Part shown: positions 47,654 through 57,366 of the stretch, one piece after another | Position numbering within the stretch: position 1 is the stretch's first letter | Layout of the letters: the number at the start of each line of letters is the position of its first letter | NCBI GenBank assembly: GCA_964603455.1 | Contig: CAZRVL010000004.1 | Span: 3,611-67,610 of the forward strand | Length of the DNA: 64,000 nucleotides | Reading direction: 5' to 3' | Origin: Flemingiibacterium sp964603455 | Lineage (GTDB): Bacteria; Bacillota; Clostridia; Oscillospirales; CAG-272 | Made by a program: the position numbers and the translations under genes | The notes under the pieces: generated by a model | The model's database searches: none | What the model was told of the DNA's origin: nothing | What the model saw: the letters and a program-made list of their open reading frames with translations, nothing else

Positions 47654-50029
47654 ATGGCAATCGGGAAAAATATGACTGTGCCTTCGGGCAAAAAAGAAGA
47701 GATCGGAGTATCGGTACATCCGATGACAATTTTAAAGAATGCCGCTATGGCAGCGGTGGCACTGCTTTTTGGCTTGGCACAGGGGATGTTCGGTTGTTAT
47801 CCGCTTGGTATCTCGCTGCTCGCAGCCATAGACAGAATGGCTGTGCCGGTATATATGGGACTTATCGTGTCTTCGCTTTTTTCAAAGGGATATGCTGCGG
47901 CACTTTTGATCACATATACTGTTGGCATAATGCTGAGAGCGGCTGCTTCTGCAATCTTGTCCTCAGATGAAATAAAGCCGAAATCGTTATTATATGCGCT
48001 GTTTGACAAAAAATCGGTGCTCTTTAAGGAATCATTGCTTGTAAGGTCTGCTGTATCAGCTATAACTGCATTTGCCTTTGGATTGTTCAGGCTCATATCC
48101 GGCGGCTTTCTGTATTATGATCTTTTCGGACTTCTTGTAGGAACACTTCTCTGCCCTGTATTGACATTCGGACTTTCGCTGCTTTTTTGTGATAACGAGA
48201 AATATTTTGCCAAGAGATCGGTCGGGATCGTCACGTTTGTACTTATGTTGATCTATTCGTTGCGAGGATACACGGTATTTGGATTCTCTCCGTCATTCTT
48301 AGCTTCGCTCGGAACGGCATTTTGGGCAGCTTCATCCGGCGGCATCGAGGGTGCGCTTAGAGGATGCGCCGTTGGACTTGTCGGAGGTTTGGTATCCGGA
48401 TCAGATCCTGCACTTTTTGCCTGCGGTGGGCTGGCTGTGGGGCTTTTGTGGAGATTTTCAAAGGCTGTTGCTGCCGCTGCCGGAGCTATAGTTCCACTGA
48501 TGCTTGGGCTTTCCAATGAAGGCTTTGAAGCTCTCAGATCTGTGTTGCCGGATACCTTGGGGACGGTGACTGTTTTTATGCCGTTATCGTATTATGGATT
48601 GCTGCCAAAAGCTCCGATATTTGCTCAATCTGATCCGTTAATGGAGGATAATGAAGCTGTGATACTTGAGAAAAAGCAGGCTGATACCTTGCTTAGGATG
48701 AATTCGCTTTCGGGTGCGCTTGGGAGACTTTCGGATATAATATATACGCTTTCTGACAGATTGAGAAGACCCGGAATAATTGATCTTAAGCAGATATGTG
48801 ATGCTGCATTTGACGATCATTGCAGCAGATGTTCACTGTCATCTCTTTGCCTTGAGAGGGAGTGTACATCTTCGCTTGATGCGAGAGCAAAGATCACGAC
48901 CGGGCTTTATAAGACCGGTCGTGTAGAGGCGGATTCTGTTCCGGGATGGCTGCGAGAGAGATGCTATAATATCGATCATATAATTTCGGATATTGATAGG
49001 AAAACTGCCGAACTGGTTGAAAATCTGATCAAAAATGATAAGACAGAGGCTTTCGCTATAGATTATGAATCTTTGTCAAAGCTGCTGGCAGATTCAATTG
49101 CCGAAAACGATGCGGAATATCGTGTGGATACCGAGCTGACCGAGAAGCTTCGGCGTTCTTTGAAATATATGGATATGCCACACGCGAGAGTGCTTTGCTG
49201 GGGCGCAAGAAGAAAGCAGGTGTATATAAGCGGTGTAGAGCTTGCCGGATTGAGACTCGGAGCGGACGAGATACGCAAAATGACCGAGAATATTCTGCAT
49301 ACTAAGCTGATCCGTCCGAGCTTTAATATCGATGGAGACAAGGTGGAGCTGTCGATGTCAGCTGCGCGGCGATATTGTGTCGAATGCGCACAGGCTACAA
49401 ATGTGCGTGAAAGTGAGAGCGCGAACGGAGACACAGCCTTGAATTTCGAGACCCGTGAGGATTATTTTTATTCGATGATCTCGGATGGAATGGGGAGCGG
49501 ACGAGAAGCCGCATTGACATCTAAGCTGTGTGGTGTATTTGCCGAGCAACTTTTGACGGGTGGAAACGGCAAAGCGATCACGCTTGAAATGCTTCATGGA
49601 TTTTTACGCAGCCGTCCGGGAGAATGCTCTGCGACTATTGATCTTGTTGAGATAGATCTGTTGTCCGGAAAGGCGGCATTTGTAAAAAGCGGTGCTGCAC
49701 CATCGTTTGTTTTGAGAAATGGTAATTTATATAAGCTTCAATCCAAGACTGTGCCGATAGGCATTATGCCTGCGCTCGATGCAGAGCAGATAAAATTTGA
49801 TCTTGAGAGCGGAGATGTTATAATTATGCTAAGCGACGGAGTTGCGCAATCGCTTGAAGACGGCGTATGGCTGGCGAATATGCTGACATATGAGTGGATA
49901 GATGATCTTCATCTCATGGCGGAGAAAATATTGGACGGAGCTGCGCTGAATAATCCGAGAAGTGATGATATGACCTCGGTGCTTATAAAGGTATGTGATG
50001 CCGATGAAAGCGTGAACAGAGACGAATAA
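47654..50029 (+). CDS. spoIIE: Stage II sporulation protein E (PP2C phosphatase)
   Basis: 791 residues. The N-terminal third (about 30-320) has roughly ten hydrophobic helices, then a cytoplasmic regulatory region with the Cys motif CSRCSLSSLC (about 389-398), and a C-terminal PP2C phosphatase domain (about 590-785) with SDGMGSGREAALTSKLC, LLSGKAAFVKSGAAPSFV and DVIIMLSDGVAQS. It dephosphorylates SpoIIAA to release sigma-F in the forespore and works with FtsZ in polar division. Its presence says the organism, or a recent ancestor, forms endospores. GAGAGGA precedes the ATG. Confidence 0.95.
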   Translation: MAIGKNMTVPSGKKEEIGVSVHPMTILKNAAMAAVALLFGLAQGMFGCYPLGISLLAAIDRMAVPVYMGLIVSSLFSKGYAAALLITYTVGIMLRAAASAILSSDEIKPKSLLYALFDKKSVLFKESLLVRSAVSAITAFAFGLFRLISGGFLYYDLFGLLVGTLLCPVLTFGLSLLFCDNEKYFAKRSVGIVTFVLMLIYSLRGYTVFGFSPSFLASLGTAFWAASSGGIEGALRGCAVGLVGGLVSGSDPALFACGGLAVGLLWRFSKAVAAAAGAIVPLMLGLSNEGFEALRSVLPDTLGTVTVFMPLSYYGLLPKAPIFAQSDPLMEDNEAVILEKKQADTLLRMNSLSGALGRLSDIIYTLSDRLRRPGIIDLKQICDAAFDDHCSRCSLSSLCLERECTSSLDARAKITTGLYKTGRVEADSVPGWLRERCYNIDHIISDIDRKTAELVENLIKNDKTEAFAIDYESLSKLLADSIAENDAEYRVDTELTEKLRRSLKYMDMPHARVLCWGARRKQVYISGVELAGLRLGADEIRKMTENILHTKLIRPSFNIDGDKVELSMSAARRYCVECAQATNVRESESANGDTALNFETREDYFYSMISDGMGSGREAALTSKLCGVFAEQLLTGGNGKAITLEMLHGFLRSRPGECSATIDLVEIDLLSGKAAFVKSGAAPSFVLRNGNLYKLQSKTVPIGIMPALDAEQIKFDLESGDVIIMLSDGVAQSLEDGVWLANMLTYEWIDDLHLMAEKILDGAALNNPRSDDMTSVLIKVCDADESVNRDE

Positions 50030-50105
50030 TGTTCGCAAGCATCAACTGTGCTCGATTTTTTCAATATAAATCGTATGCAATTTATCTTAAAAATATAAAT
50101 CCAAG

Positions 50106-50134
50106 TTGACAAATCAAGAGGAGTGTGATATAAT
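50106..50134 (+). promoter_or_regulatory. Predicted nth promoter
   Basis: TTGACA, 17-bp spacer, TATAAT: full consensus, about 35 bp before the nth start codon. Confidence 0.9.
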
Positions 50135-50169
50135 ATGTTTTGATTAAATTAAAACGTGAGGTCTAAAAG

Positions 50170-50826
50170 ATGATTACAAAAGAAAAAGCTGCTGCCATTG
50201 TGGCAGAGCTTGAAAAGATATATCCGCAGGCGCAATGCGCGCTTGAATCCGATGGAGAGGGATGGAAGCTGTTGATAATGGGAAGACTTTCGGCACAGTG
50301 TACCGATGCACGAGTAAACATCGTTTGCCGGGAGCTGTTCGCGAAATTTCCAACGATTGAATCGATTGCAGCTTGCGATCTTTCCAAGCTCGAAGAAATA
50401 GTGCGCCCCTGCGGATTATATCGGACTAAGGCTAAAAATATTCGCGATGCTTGCAAAATGGTAATAGACGATTACAACGGCAAGATTCCAGACAGCATGG
50501 ATGAACTTTTGAAACTGCCTGGAGTTGGAAGAAAAATTGCCAATCTGCTTCTCGGAGATATTTATAAAAAGCCTGCGATAGTCGCGGATACTCATTGTAT
50601 AAGGATCTGTGGACGACTTGGATTTTATCCTGAAAGTTTGAAAGACCCGGTGAAAGTCGAAAAAATTCTCGTCCCGATCATAGAACCGGAAAAGTCCTCG
50701 GATTTTTGTCACAGGATCGTGAGCTTTGGACGGGATGTCTGCACGGCGAGAAGCCCAAAATGCGAGAAGTGTCAGCTTTTTAAACTGTGTGAGCATAGCA
50801 CAAACAATTCGGAAGATGTAGATTAA
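50170..50826 (+). CDS. nth: Endonuclease III
   Basis: Base-excision repair glycosylase/AP lyase for oxidised pyrimidines; 218 residues. Helix-hairpin-helix LPGVGRKIANLLLGDIY (about 117-133) contains the catalytic lysine in GRK, the catalytic aspartate is in VADTHCIRI (about 139-146), and the [4Fe-4S] loop near the C-terminus is C-x6-C-x2-C-x5-C (from CTARSPKCEKCQLFKLC). All catalytic residues are intact. It stands alone behind its own promoter and converges with the MarR gene. Confidence 0.97.
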   Translation: MITKEKAAAIVAELEKIYPQAQCALESDGEGWKLLIMGRLSAQCTDARVNIVCRELFAKFPTIESIAACDLSKLEEIVRPCGLYRTKAKNIRDACKMVIDDYNGKIPDSMDELLKLPGVGRKIANLLLGDIYKKPAIVADTHCIRICGRLGFYPESLKDPVKVEKILVPIIEPEKSSDFCHRIVSFGRDVCTARSPKCEKCQLFKLCEHSTNNSEDVD

Positions 50827-50836
50827 ACGTATACTG

Positions 50837-51247
50837 TCAATCTGTAAATGAAAACATTTCCGAAATTATTTCGCGATCTTCAAAGGTGAGTTCGGAAACG
50901 ACTTTTTCTTCGGCTGCTTTCATAATGTCAAACGCCTTTGAACAGCACTTGATGCCGGCAGGTGTTATCGCGACAAGCTGTATTCGCCTATCCTCGCCGT
51001 CGCGTGAGAGCGTTATTAGTTTTTTCGCTGCGAGTCTTGATACGATTCCGGCTACAGTTGCCTGCGATAGCCCGATTGCCGCTTCAAGTTTTTTCTGAGG
51101 CAGAAGCGTGTCGGTGGAATTATTTAAAATTATTAGAAGCTGAGCTTGCGAGGCTGTCAAGCCGAGCGGTTTTAAAGCACGATTGGCTTCCGCCTCAAAA
51201 CGGCTTACTATGAGTTTTAATGTGTGTCCTATTGGATATAATTTCAT
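50837..51247 (-). CDS. MarR-family transcriptional regulator
   Basis: 136 residues. Winged helix-turn-helix in the middle: QKKLEAAIGLSQATVAGIVSRLAAKKLITLSRDGEDRRIQL (in parts, about 51-90), where RDGEDRR is the wing. Helices at both ends form the dimer interface. The ligand is unknown. No obvious target gene is adjacent; the next gene upstream is the ymdB-like gene at 52 bp, and it could be part of that transcript or stand alone. Confidence 0.92.
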   Translation of the reverse strand: MKLYPIGHTLKLIVSRFEAEANRALKPLGLTASQAQLLIILNNSTDTLLPQKKLEAAIGLSQATVAGIVSRLAAKKLITLSRDGEDRRIQLVAITPAGIKCCSKAFDIMKAAEEKVVSELTFEDREIISEMFSFTD

Positions 51248-51298
51248 GTGATTACCTTACTTTTGCCAAGTCAAATGTATGCAATTGGCGGATTGATT

Positions 51299-52099
51299 TT
51301 AAAAAAATACACGTTTTACAGAGATACAGTTTCCGGAACTGTCGAGATCGAAAATTGCACCATGTGCCTTGATCTCTCCGTCTGCAAATTCGAATTTTAC
51401 CGGAAGTTTTGTACGAAGTTTTTCGATTATTATCTCGGAGCGAACACCCAGAATACTATTTTCCGTACCTGTCATTCCGAGATCTGTGATGTACCCGCTT
51501 TTTCGAGGAAGAATCTGCTCATCTGCGGTTTGAACGTGTGTATGAGTGCCGAAAATACAGGAAATTTTACCATCGAAATATCTCGCCAATGCTAATTTTT
51601 CACTTGTTGCTTCGGCGTGAATGTCTAAAATCGAAAAATCATAGCGCCCTTTTTCGCGTTCTAGTATTCGTTCAACTGTTGCGAACGGACAAGCCATAGA
51701 CTCCATATAAATCGTGCCGAGAATGTTTATTACCAAAACTTGAAATCCAGTTATGTTTATTATTGTGTAACCGTTTCCAGGGGTATCTGATGGATAATTC
51801 GCCGGGCGTATGAGATAATTACTGTTTTCGATGTAATCGCGAATCTCTTTTTTCTTAAATATATGATTTCCGCCGGTCAGAACATCGCACCCGGATTTTA
51901 GCAAAGATTCTGCGCTTTGTGGGTCTAATCCATTGCCGATTGCTGCGTTTTCTGCATTACAGATAACCATATCGATCTGATTTTCTTTTCTGAATTTCCA
52001 CAGATGTGTGGAAAGATGCTTCACTGCAAGTGGGCTGACAACGTCGCCGATGGTTAAAATTCGAAAAGAACAATTAAATGCACGCTGTTGAATCATCAT
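51299..52099 (-). CDS. YmdB-family metallophosphoesterase
   Basis: 266 residues, TIGR00282 type. Metal ligands are visible: GDVV (about 18), AENAA (about 50), GGNH (about 77), HAEAT (about 160) and GTHTHVQTAD (about 184). YmdB hydrolyses 2',3'-cyclic nucleotides in B. subtilis and affects biofilm and motility. The segment after GDVV reads SPLAVKHL instead of the usual GSPGRD, and the N-terminus has a ~12-residue extension, so it is a divergent member. It begins immediately after the stop of the oxidoreductase gene. Confidence 0.86.
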   Translation of the reverse strand: MMIQQRAFNCSFRILTIGDVVSPLAVKHLSTHLWKFRKENQIDMVICNAENAAIGNGLDPQSAESLLKSGCDVLTGGNHIFKKKEIRDYIENSNYLIRPANYPSDTPGNGYTIINITGFQVLVINILGTIYMESMACPFATVERILEREKGRYDFSILDIHAEATSEKLALARYFDGKISCIFGTHTHVQTADEQILPRKSGYITDLGMTGTENSILGVRSEIIIEKLRTKLPVKFEFADGEIKAHGAIFDLDSSGNCISVKRVFF

Positions 52100-53095
52100 T
52101 TAATTTGGCACCTGCCTGTTCTTTAGATTATTTACGGCTGCTTCATCAGCCTTCAATGCCCAGTATGTAGATTCTACGCACGATTCCTTCGTTAAATGGT
52201 TCGATTTCCCGGAGATCTGCTCTAAAAAATCTTCGAATATATCACCGGCAGGTTCATTTGGCAGAATCGATACCTCATTAGTTTCGTCTGAAATCAATGT
52301 CGCTTTACCATCGGTTATTTCAACTATGCCTTTTGTTCCAACAACTCTGAGACGATCATCACCGTGCGTCGGCGCGATGCTTGGACGGTACATATCGGCT
52401 GTAACCGTTGCAATAACATCATTTGTCATAAGAAATTGTGCGGCAGAAGTGATGTCCATATCGCCGTTACCGCCATTTTCAATGCGAGAAATGAATGCGC
52501 TACCGAGACTTGTATAATTCTCACCGGAGATCCATTTCATCCAATCGATAGCATGGATTGCAACCCATGGAATTATGCCGCAGTATGTTTCACGCGAAGA
52601 ATAAAATGTAGGTCTTTTTCCGAGACGATATGACTTTCTTGAATCCATCATACGTATCGTTCCAATTTTCCCTTGCGCGATTGCTGATTTTGCTGCTTTG
52701 AATGCCGGATTGACTCGCATATCAAACATCGCGGCGAGTGTTGCTCGGTTGCATTTGGAAATTTTAGCAAGTGTTTCGAAATCTGTAGCAACGGGTTTAT
52801 CGCAAAAAACGTTTATACCATGTTCCAAAGCATAAAGAACGATATTTCCGTGGTCTGTAAACCACGAATCAACTATCACTATATCTGGCTGTTCAACAGC
52901 TAACATTTCTTTCCAACTTTTATATAGTTTCGGCGACAATCCCTTTTCATGCAGACTGCTGCAAAAATTGGGCATTCCTTCGGCTTCGAGCCCAAAATTT
53001 CCGGAAGAAATTCCACAGAAATCCAATTCATGTGCCACTATCCCTGGGTATGCGTAAGCACAATGCCCGGCATGTCCGATTTGAACGATTTTCAT
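52100..53095 (-). CDS. Gfo/Idh/MocA-family oxidoreductase
   Basis: 331 residues. Rossmann NAD(P) domain at the N-terminus (KIVQIGHAGHCAYAY, where the loop is GHAGH rather than GxGxxG), the family's EKPVA motif appears as CDKPVATDFETL (about 97), and the C-terminal alpha/beta domain carries the catalytic His candidate in AIHAIDWMKWISG (about 182). It acts on an unknown sugar or inositol derivative. The unusual GHAGH loop means the cofactor affinity may differ. AGGAGG lies 14 nt before the ATG. Confidence 0.85.
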   Translation of the reverse strand: MKIVQIGHAGHCAYAYPGIVAHELDFCGISSGNFGLEAEGMPNFCSSLHEKGLSPKLYKSWKEMLAVEQPDIVIVDSWFTDHGNIVLYALEHGINVFCDKPVATDFETLAKISKCNRATLAAMFDMRVNPAFKAAKSAIAQGKIGTIRMMDSRKSYRLGKRPTFYSSRETYCGIIPWVAIHAIDWMKWISGENYTSLGSAFISRIENGGNGDMDITSAAQFLMTNDVIATVTADMYRPSIAPTHGDDRLRVVGTKGIVEITDGKATLISDETNEVSILPNEPAGDIFEDFLEQISGKSNHLTKESCVESTYWALKADEAAVNNLKNRQVPN

Positions 53096-53132
53096 AATTT
53101 ACTATCACTACCTCCTAAATATAAATTGCACA

Positions 53133-54380
53133 CTATTTTTCTTTGATTTTATCCCAATACTGTTTTGCAGCCTGCTCGGTCTTGTTTGTGCCAAATTTGT
53201 AATAATTGACATTTATTAAATCGTCCGGCAGATATTGCTGCTTGACCCAATCGTTTGGATAATCATGCGGATATTTATACCCTTCAAAACGCGGACTGCG
53301 CAAATGCTTTGGAACATTTTGTCCCTTCCCCGCGGATATATCGGCTAACGCGCTGTTCATCGCAGAATATGCGGTATTGGATTTTGGCGCAGTTGCAAGC
53401 ATTATGGCTGCGTTTGCTAATGGAATTCTGGCCTCTGGCAGTCCGAGTTCTCGCGCGCTGTCTACGCATGATTTTACTATGACAGCTGCCATTGGATATG
53501 CCAATCCGATGTCCTCACTTGCGATAACCTGAAGCCTTCGACAAGCCGAAATTAAGTCTCCGCCTTCGAGAATTTTTGCAAGATAAAATACGGCAGCATC
53601 TGGATCTGAGCCGCGGATTGATTTTTGAAGGCAAGACAACAAATCATAGTGAACATCGCCTGCACGATCGAAATTTCCCAAAACTTTTGGAGTTAAATCA
53701 TCCAAAATTTTCTTTGTTACTCGATTGCCTTCGGCTTGTGCAAGATAAAATGCGTTTTCAAGCAATCCTATGCCCTTTCGAACATCACCGGATGCACAAT
53801 TCGAAAGATAATTCAGTGCATCGTCTGCAATCGTAACTGCATTTTGATCGCTTGCGATTTGACTGGAACTATTAAGCAGATTTAATGCGCGCAACAGTGC
53901 CGGAATAATGTCGGACGACAGAATCGGCGTAAATTCAAATACTGCGGAACGCGAAATGATAGCGTTGTATACATAAAAATATGGATTCTCGGTTGTCGAA
54001 GCTATGAGAGTGATACGCCCATCTTCGATATATTCCAACAGCGATTGCTGCTGCTTTTTATTGAAATATTGTATCTCATCAAGGTATAGTAATATTCCAT
54101 TGCTGCCGAACATGGTTACGGTTTCATCAATTATTGATTTCACGTCAGAAAGTGACGCAGTTGTAGCATTTAAACGCCGTAATGTCATGCCGGAGTGTTC
54201 AGCTATTATGTTTGCCGCCGTTGTTTTTCCTGTCCCGGGCGGTCCGAAAAATATCATATTTGTGATATGACCCGATTCGACCATTTTTCGGAGAATGCCA
54301 TTTTTTCCGACTAACTTTTGTTGACCGACCATATCATCGAAATTTGTCGGTCTTATGCGGTCGGCGAGTGGTTGATTCAC
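53133..54380 (-). CDS. rarA: Replication-associated recombination protein RarA
   Basis: AAA+ ATPase of the RarA/MgsA/WRNIP1 family, acting at stalled forks; 415 residues from GTG 54380, chosen because AGGAG lies 7 nt upstream. It starts NQPLADRIRPTNFDDMVGQ. Walker A GPPGTGKTT (about 46-54), Walker B ILLYLDEIQYF (about 95-105), arginine-finger region SRSAVFEF. The C-terminal half contains the tetramerisation helix bundle ending in YKYPHDYPNDWVKQQYLP. An in-frame ATG at 54416 would overlap recG. It is downstream of recG. Confidence 0.95.
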   Translation of the reverse strand: MNQPLADRIRPTNFDDMVGQQKLVGKNGILRKMVESGHITNMIFFGPPGTGKTTAANIIAEHSGMTLRRLNATTASLSDVKSIIDETVTMFGSNGILLYLDEIQYFNKKQQQSLLEYIEDGRITLIASTTENPYFYVYNAIISRSAVFEFTPILSSDIIPALLRALNLLNSSSQIASDQNAVTIADDALNYLSNCASGDVRKGIGLLENAFYLAQAEGNRVTKKILDDLTPKVLGNFDRAGDVHYDLLSCLQKSIRGSDPDAAVFYLAKILEGGDLISACRRLQVIASEDIGLAYPMAAVIVKSCVDSARELGLPEARIPLANAAIMLATAPKSNTAYSAMNSALADISAGKGQNVPKHLRSPRFEGYKYPHDYPNDWVKQQYLPDDLINVNYYKFGTNKTEQAAKQYWDKIKEK

Positions 54381-54390
54381 TTGATTTCTC

Positions 54391-56475
54391 CTATTCCGAT
54401 GCTGAAGTAACACCATTTAATGATTTTTTCGCTGCGCGGATTGCGGATTCAAATAATTCCATATCTTCACACAAATTGGCAAGCTTAAATTTTGGGATTC
54501 CGTGCTGTTTAATATCCCCATCACCGATTGGAATGAAATCTCCAGGTCCACGTTCGGCCAAATCTAGCTCTGCGATTTTAAATCCATCGTAAATCGTTCG
54601 CATGATATTGAGCCGCTTTTCAGCTTTCGATCCAAACGGACAATCGGATACCAAAACGCAGTTTGATGCGAATTTGCCGCGTCCAACACGTCCTCTGAGC
54701 TGGTGCAGCTGTGACAATCCGAATCTTTCAGCGTTTTCAATGATCATTAAAGTTGCGTTTGGCACATTGACTCCAACTTCTATAACGGTTGTTGAAACCA
54801 AAACATCCAATTCACATGTGGCAAATCGGTGCATTATATCGTCTTTTAATTCCGATTTCATTTTACCGTGAACACATTCAATTCTCAAACCCGGCAATTG
54901 TTTCTTTAACTCCTCGCACCATACAATTGCGGATTTTGGAGCAGTTTTAGGAACGGCTTCGAAATCCAACATATGAATATCTTTCTGCGATACTTCACCT
55001 GATTCTGGTTCATCTACCGCTGGACAGACTACATATGTTTGATGACCTTCGTCATGCTGTTTTTGAATAAATGAGTTCAATCGCATACGATACGACTCAT
55101 TTACCAAAAAAGTTTTTACGAGTTGTCTACCCGGCGGCAGCTCATCCAATATAGACATATTGAGATCTCCATATAGAAACATTGCCAATGTACGTGGAAT
55201 TGGAGTTGCTGACATTGCGAGCTGATGGATAGTATGCACTTCATCTGTAGCTTTTGAGATCAATGATTCGCGTTGACCTACACCAAATCTGTGTTGCTCA
55301 TCACAAATTACAAGCCCGAGTGAATTGAATTTTACATCATCAGATATTAGAGCGTGCGTGCCTATTATTATGTTAATATCACCGTTTGCAAGCTTTGCAA
55401 GAATATTTTTTCGTTTTTGGGGTTTGACCGAACCGGTCAACAGTTCAACTTTAAATCCCAAATCTGCGAAAAGTGGCTCTAAATCCGAAAAATGCTGTGT
55501 GGCGAGTATCTCTGTTGGCGCCATAATCGCGGTTTGAAAATTGTTTTGCACTGCTATAAACGCGGCGGCAGCGGCAACGATGGTTTTTCCACTTCCGACA
55601 TCTCCAGCAATTAAACGACGCATTGGAACATCTACTGACATATCAGATATTATTGAATCAATTGCACGCTTTTGAGCTTCTGTCAGGACAAATGGCACGT
55701 TCGAAATCAATTGTGAAATATCGGTTTCTTGCATTTTGGGTGCGGTTCGAATTTGATCGTTTTTTAAATTTGCGATACCCAATGAGAAATTGTATAGTTC
55801 CTCGAATATCAATCTTCGCTTTGCGATGTTCAATGCCTCGAAATCTGTTGGAAAATGGATATTTTTTAGAGCCCACGCGAGTGAGCATAAATTGTTCTCT
55901 TCTATAACATTGGTAGGCAAAGTTTCAAATGGAATATTTTGCGAATTTGTACCTTTTGAAAGGACGCCGTTCAGCGCAGTTTCTACAAGGTGTGACATGA
56001 ATTTTTGAGTCAATCCCGCTGTTAATGGATAAACAGCGACCAAATTCGGGAGAACAATTCCGGGCGATATTTGTTCAACTATCGGGGATGATAAAATGTT
56101 TTTTCCGCGTTCATGCGTCAATTTTCCAAAAAATCTAAATTCGACTCCAACACAAAGAATTTCTTTCAAATATTGCTGATTGAAAAATATCAATTCGCAA
56201 GATCCACTATCATCGAATGCACGAACTTTTATTAAAGTCATTCCGCGCTTTAATGTCGAAACCGATGGCTCTGCCGCGATTGTAAGTATGAATGATGCGG
56301 TTTCATTTGGCACGGCTTCTGAAATCTTTTTTACATTGCCACGAAATTGATATCCGCGTGGAAAATGATATAACAATTGCTTAATGGTATGTATTCCAAG
56401 CTTTGACAAGTATTTCACACGTGATGTACCAACCCCCGACAAACAATCTACAGAAGAATCAAAACTGTATTGCAT
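54391..56475 (-). CDS. recG: ATP-dependent DNA helicase RecG
   Basis: 694 residues, the superfamily-2 helicase that regresses stalled forks. N-terminal wedge domain with an OB-fold (about 45-160), helicase motif I GDVGSGKTIVAA (about 288-299), the DEQH box ICDEQHRFGVGQRE (about 387), motif III MSATPIPRTLAMFLYGDL (about 416), and the C-terminal helicase region with TVIEVGVNVPNATLMII and QLHQLRGRVGRG. The TRG motif region follows. The recG-rarA-oxidoreductase-ymdB genes follow each other with short gaps on the minus strand. Confidence 0.96.
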   Translation of the reverse strand: MQYSFDSSVDCLSGVGTSRVKYLSKLGIHTIKQLLYHFPRGYQFRGNVKKISEAVPNETASFILTIAAEPSVSTLKRGMTLIKVRAFDDSGSCELIFFNQQYLKEILCVGVEFRFFGKLTHERGKNILSSPIVEQISPGIVLPNLVAVYPLTAGLTQKFMSHLVETALNGVLSKGTNSQNIPFETLPTNVIEENNLCSLAWALKNIHFPTDFEALNIAKRRLIFEELYNFSLGIANLKNDQIRTAPKMQETDISQLISNVPFVLTEAQKRAIDSIISDMSVDVPMRRLIAGDVGSGKTIVAAAAAFIAVQNNFQTAIMAPTEILATQHFSDLEPLFADLGFKVELLTGSVKPQKRKNILAKLANGDINIIIGTHALISDDVKFNSLGLVICDEQHRFGVGQRESLISKATDEVHTIHQLAMSATPIPRTLAMFLYGDLNMSILDELPPGRQLVKTFLVNESYRMRLNSFIQKQHDEGHQTYVVCPAVDEPESGEVSQKDIHMLDFEAVPKTAPKSAIVWCEELKKQLPGLRIECVHGKMKSELKDDIMHRFATCELDVLVSTTVIEVGVNVPNATLMIIENAERFGLSQLHQLRGRVGRGKFASNCVLVSDCPFGSKAEKRLNIMRTIYDGFKIAELDLAERGPGDFIPIGDGDIKQHGIPKFKLANLCEDMELFESAIRAAKKSLNGVTSASE

Positions 56476-56523
56476 GCGAACTGCACCTCCTTACTCTTGG
56501 ATTTGACAAATTGTGCGTTGGAT

Positions 56524-57081
56524 TCAAAATGAATTTAAAATTTTTCTGAGTGCGCATATCGGAAGTCCAACTGTGCTATAATAATCTCCATCGATCCGCT
56601 CGATAAATACACCCCCGATTCCTTGAATGCCGTAAGAGCCCGCCTTATCCATCGGTTCTTTGGTAGCTACATATGCTTCGGCTTCGGCTCTTGTAAGTTC
56701 CGAAAAAGTTATTTTTGTTTCAACAACCTCGGTGATCGTCTTCACCTTGTCGGTTACGGTCATTCCGGTAAAAACCGAATGCGTTTTTCCTGAGAGTGAG
56801 AGCAATGTATTGACTGCGTCTTCGGAGTCATTTGGCTTTCCGAGTATGCGGTTGCTCTCCGAAACTATCGTGTCGGCTCCGATGACTATTGATGGATAAT
56901 CGAGCTTTTTTGCAACGGCGACTGCTTTTCTTTTTGACAGTTCCCTGACCATTTCATCTGGTGAACAGATACCGATATTTTCATCACAGTCTGAAGTTAT
57001 AACTTCAAATTCGAGTCCCATTTGCTGCATCAATTCACGCCTGCGCGGAGATGCAGAAGCTAATATTATTTTCTTTTCCAT
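56524..57081 (-). CDS. maf: Maf-family nucleotide pyrophosphatase
   Basis: 185 residues from ATG 57081 (AGGA 6 nt upstream). N-terminal SASPRRRELMQQMGLEF (residues ~9-25), the catalytic-base region VIGADTIVSESNRILGKP (about 65-82), and the C-terminal MDKAGSYGIQGIGGVFIERIDGDYYSTVGLP are the Maf signature, for hydrolysis of dTTP, UTP and modified nucleotides. A house-cleaning role, linked in Bacillus with septum formation; its neighbour dut here has a similar job. Confidence 0.94.
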   Translation of the reverse strand: MEKKIILASASPRRRELMQQMGLEFEVITSDCDENIGICSPDEMVRELSKRKAVAVAKKLDYPSIVIGADTIVSESNRILGKPNDSEDAVNTLLSLSGKTHSVFTGMTVTDKVKTITEVVETKITFSELTRAEAEAYVATKEPMDKAGSYGIQGIGGVFIERIDGDYYSTVGLPICALRKILNSF

Positions 57082-57110
57082 TGAATTCCTATTAAAATGT
57101 ATGCTATATA

Positions 57111-57365
57111 TCATCTTGCGATTGCTCTTCCAATCAACATTGAAAGAATCACAAATATCACGGTTGAAAGCGTCAAATCAATGCTTATTCCCAAAGTCAG
57201 ACTCATTATTCCGAGATTTAGAACAAGGGGAGATTCAAGCCCAAACTTTATTCCATATGACATCCAGGAAAGCATTTGTATGTCTTTGCAGATGTATGCA
57301 ACAAAACTTCCGAGAACTATTCCGATAAGTACAAGAAATATATTGTACGCTTTACTGTGTGACAT
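57111..57365 (-). CDS. DUF4321 membrane protein
   Basis: 84 residues from ATG 57365. Two hydrophobic helices near residues 8-28 (FLVLIGIVLGSFVAYICKDI) and 50-80 (NLGIMSLTLGISIDLTLSTVIFVILSMLIGRAI). The pattern, length and place beside maf match the small DUF4321 family of Clostridia, which often precedes maf, radC or mreB genes. Function is unknown. It starts just before the dut stop and ends 30 bp before maf. Confidence 0.8.
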   Translation of the reverse strand: MSHSKAYNIFLVLIGIVLGSFVAYICKDIQMLSWMSYGIKFGLESPLVLNLGIMSLTLGISIDLTLSTVIFVILSMLIGRAIAR

Positions 57366-57366
57366 T

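Noticed and set aside
52586..52601. TGTTTCACGCGAAGAA, a parS-like sequence
   Set aside because: Three mismatches to the 16-bp palindrome and it breaks the symmetry; it lies in the oxidoreductase coding sequence and is likely chance.
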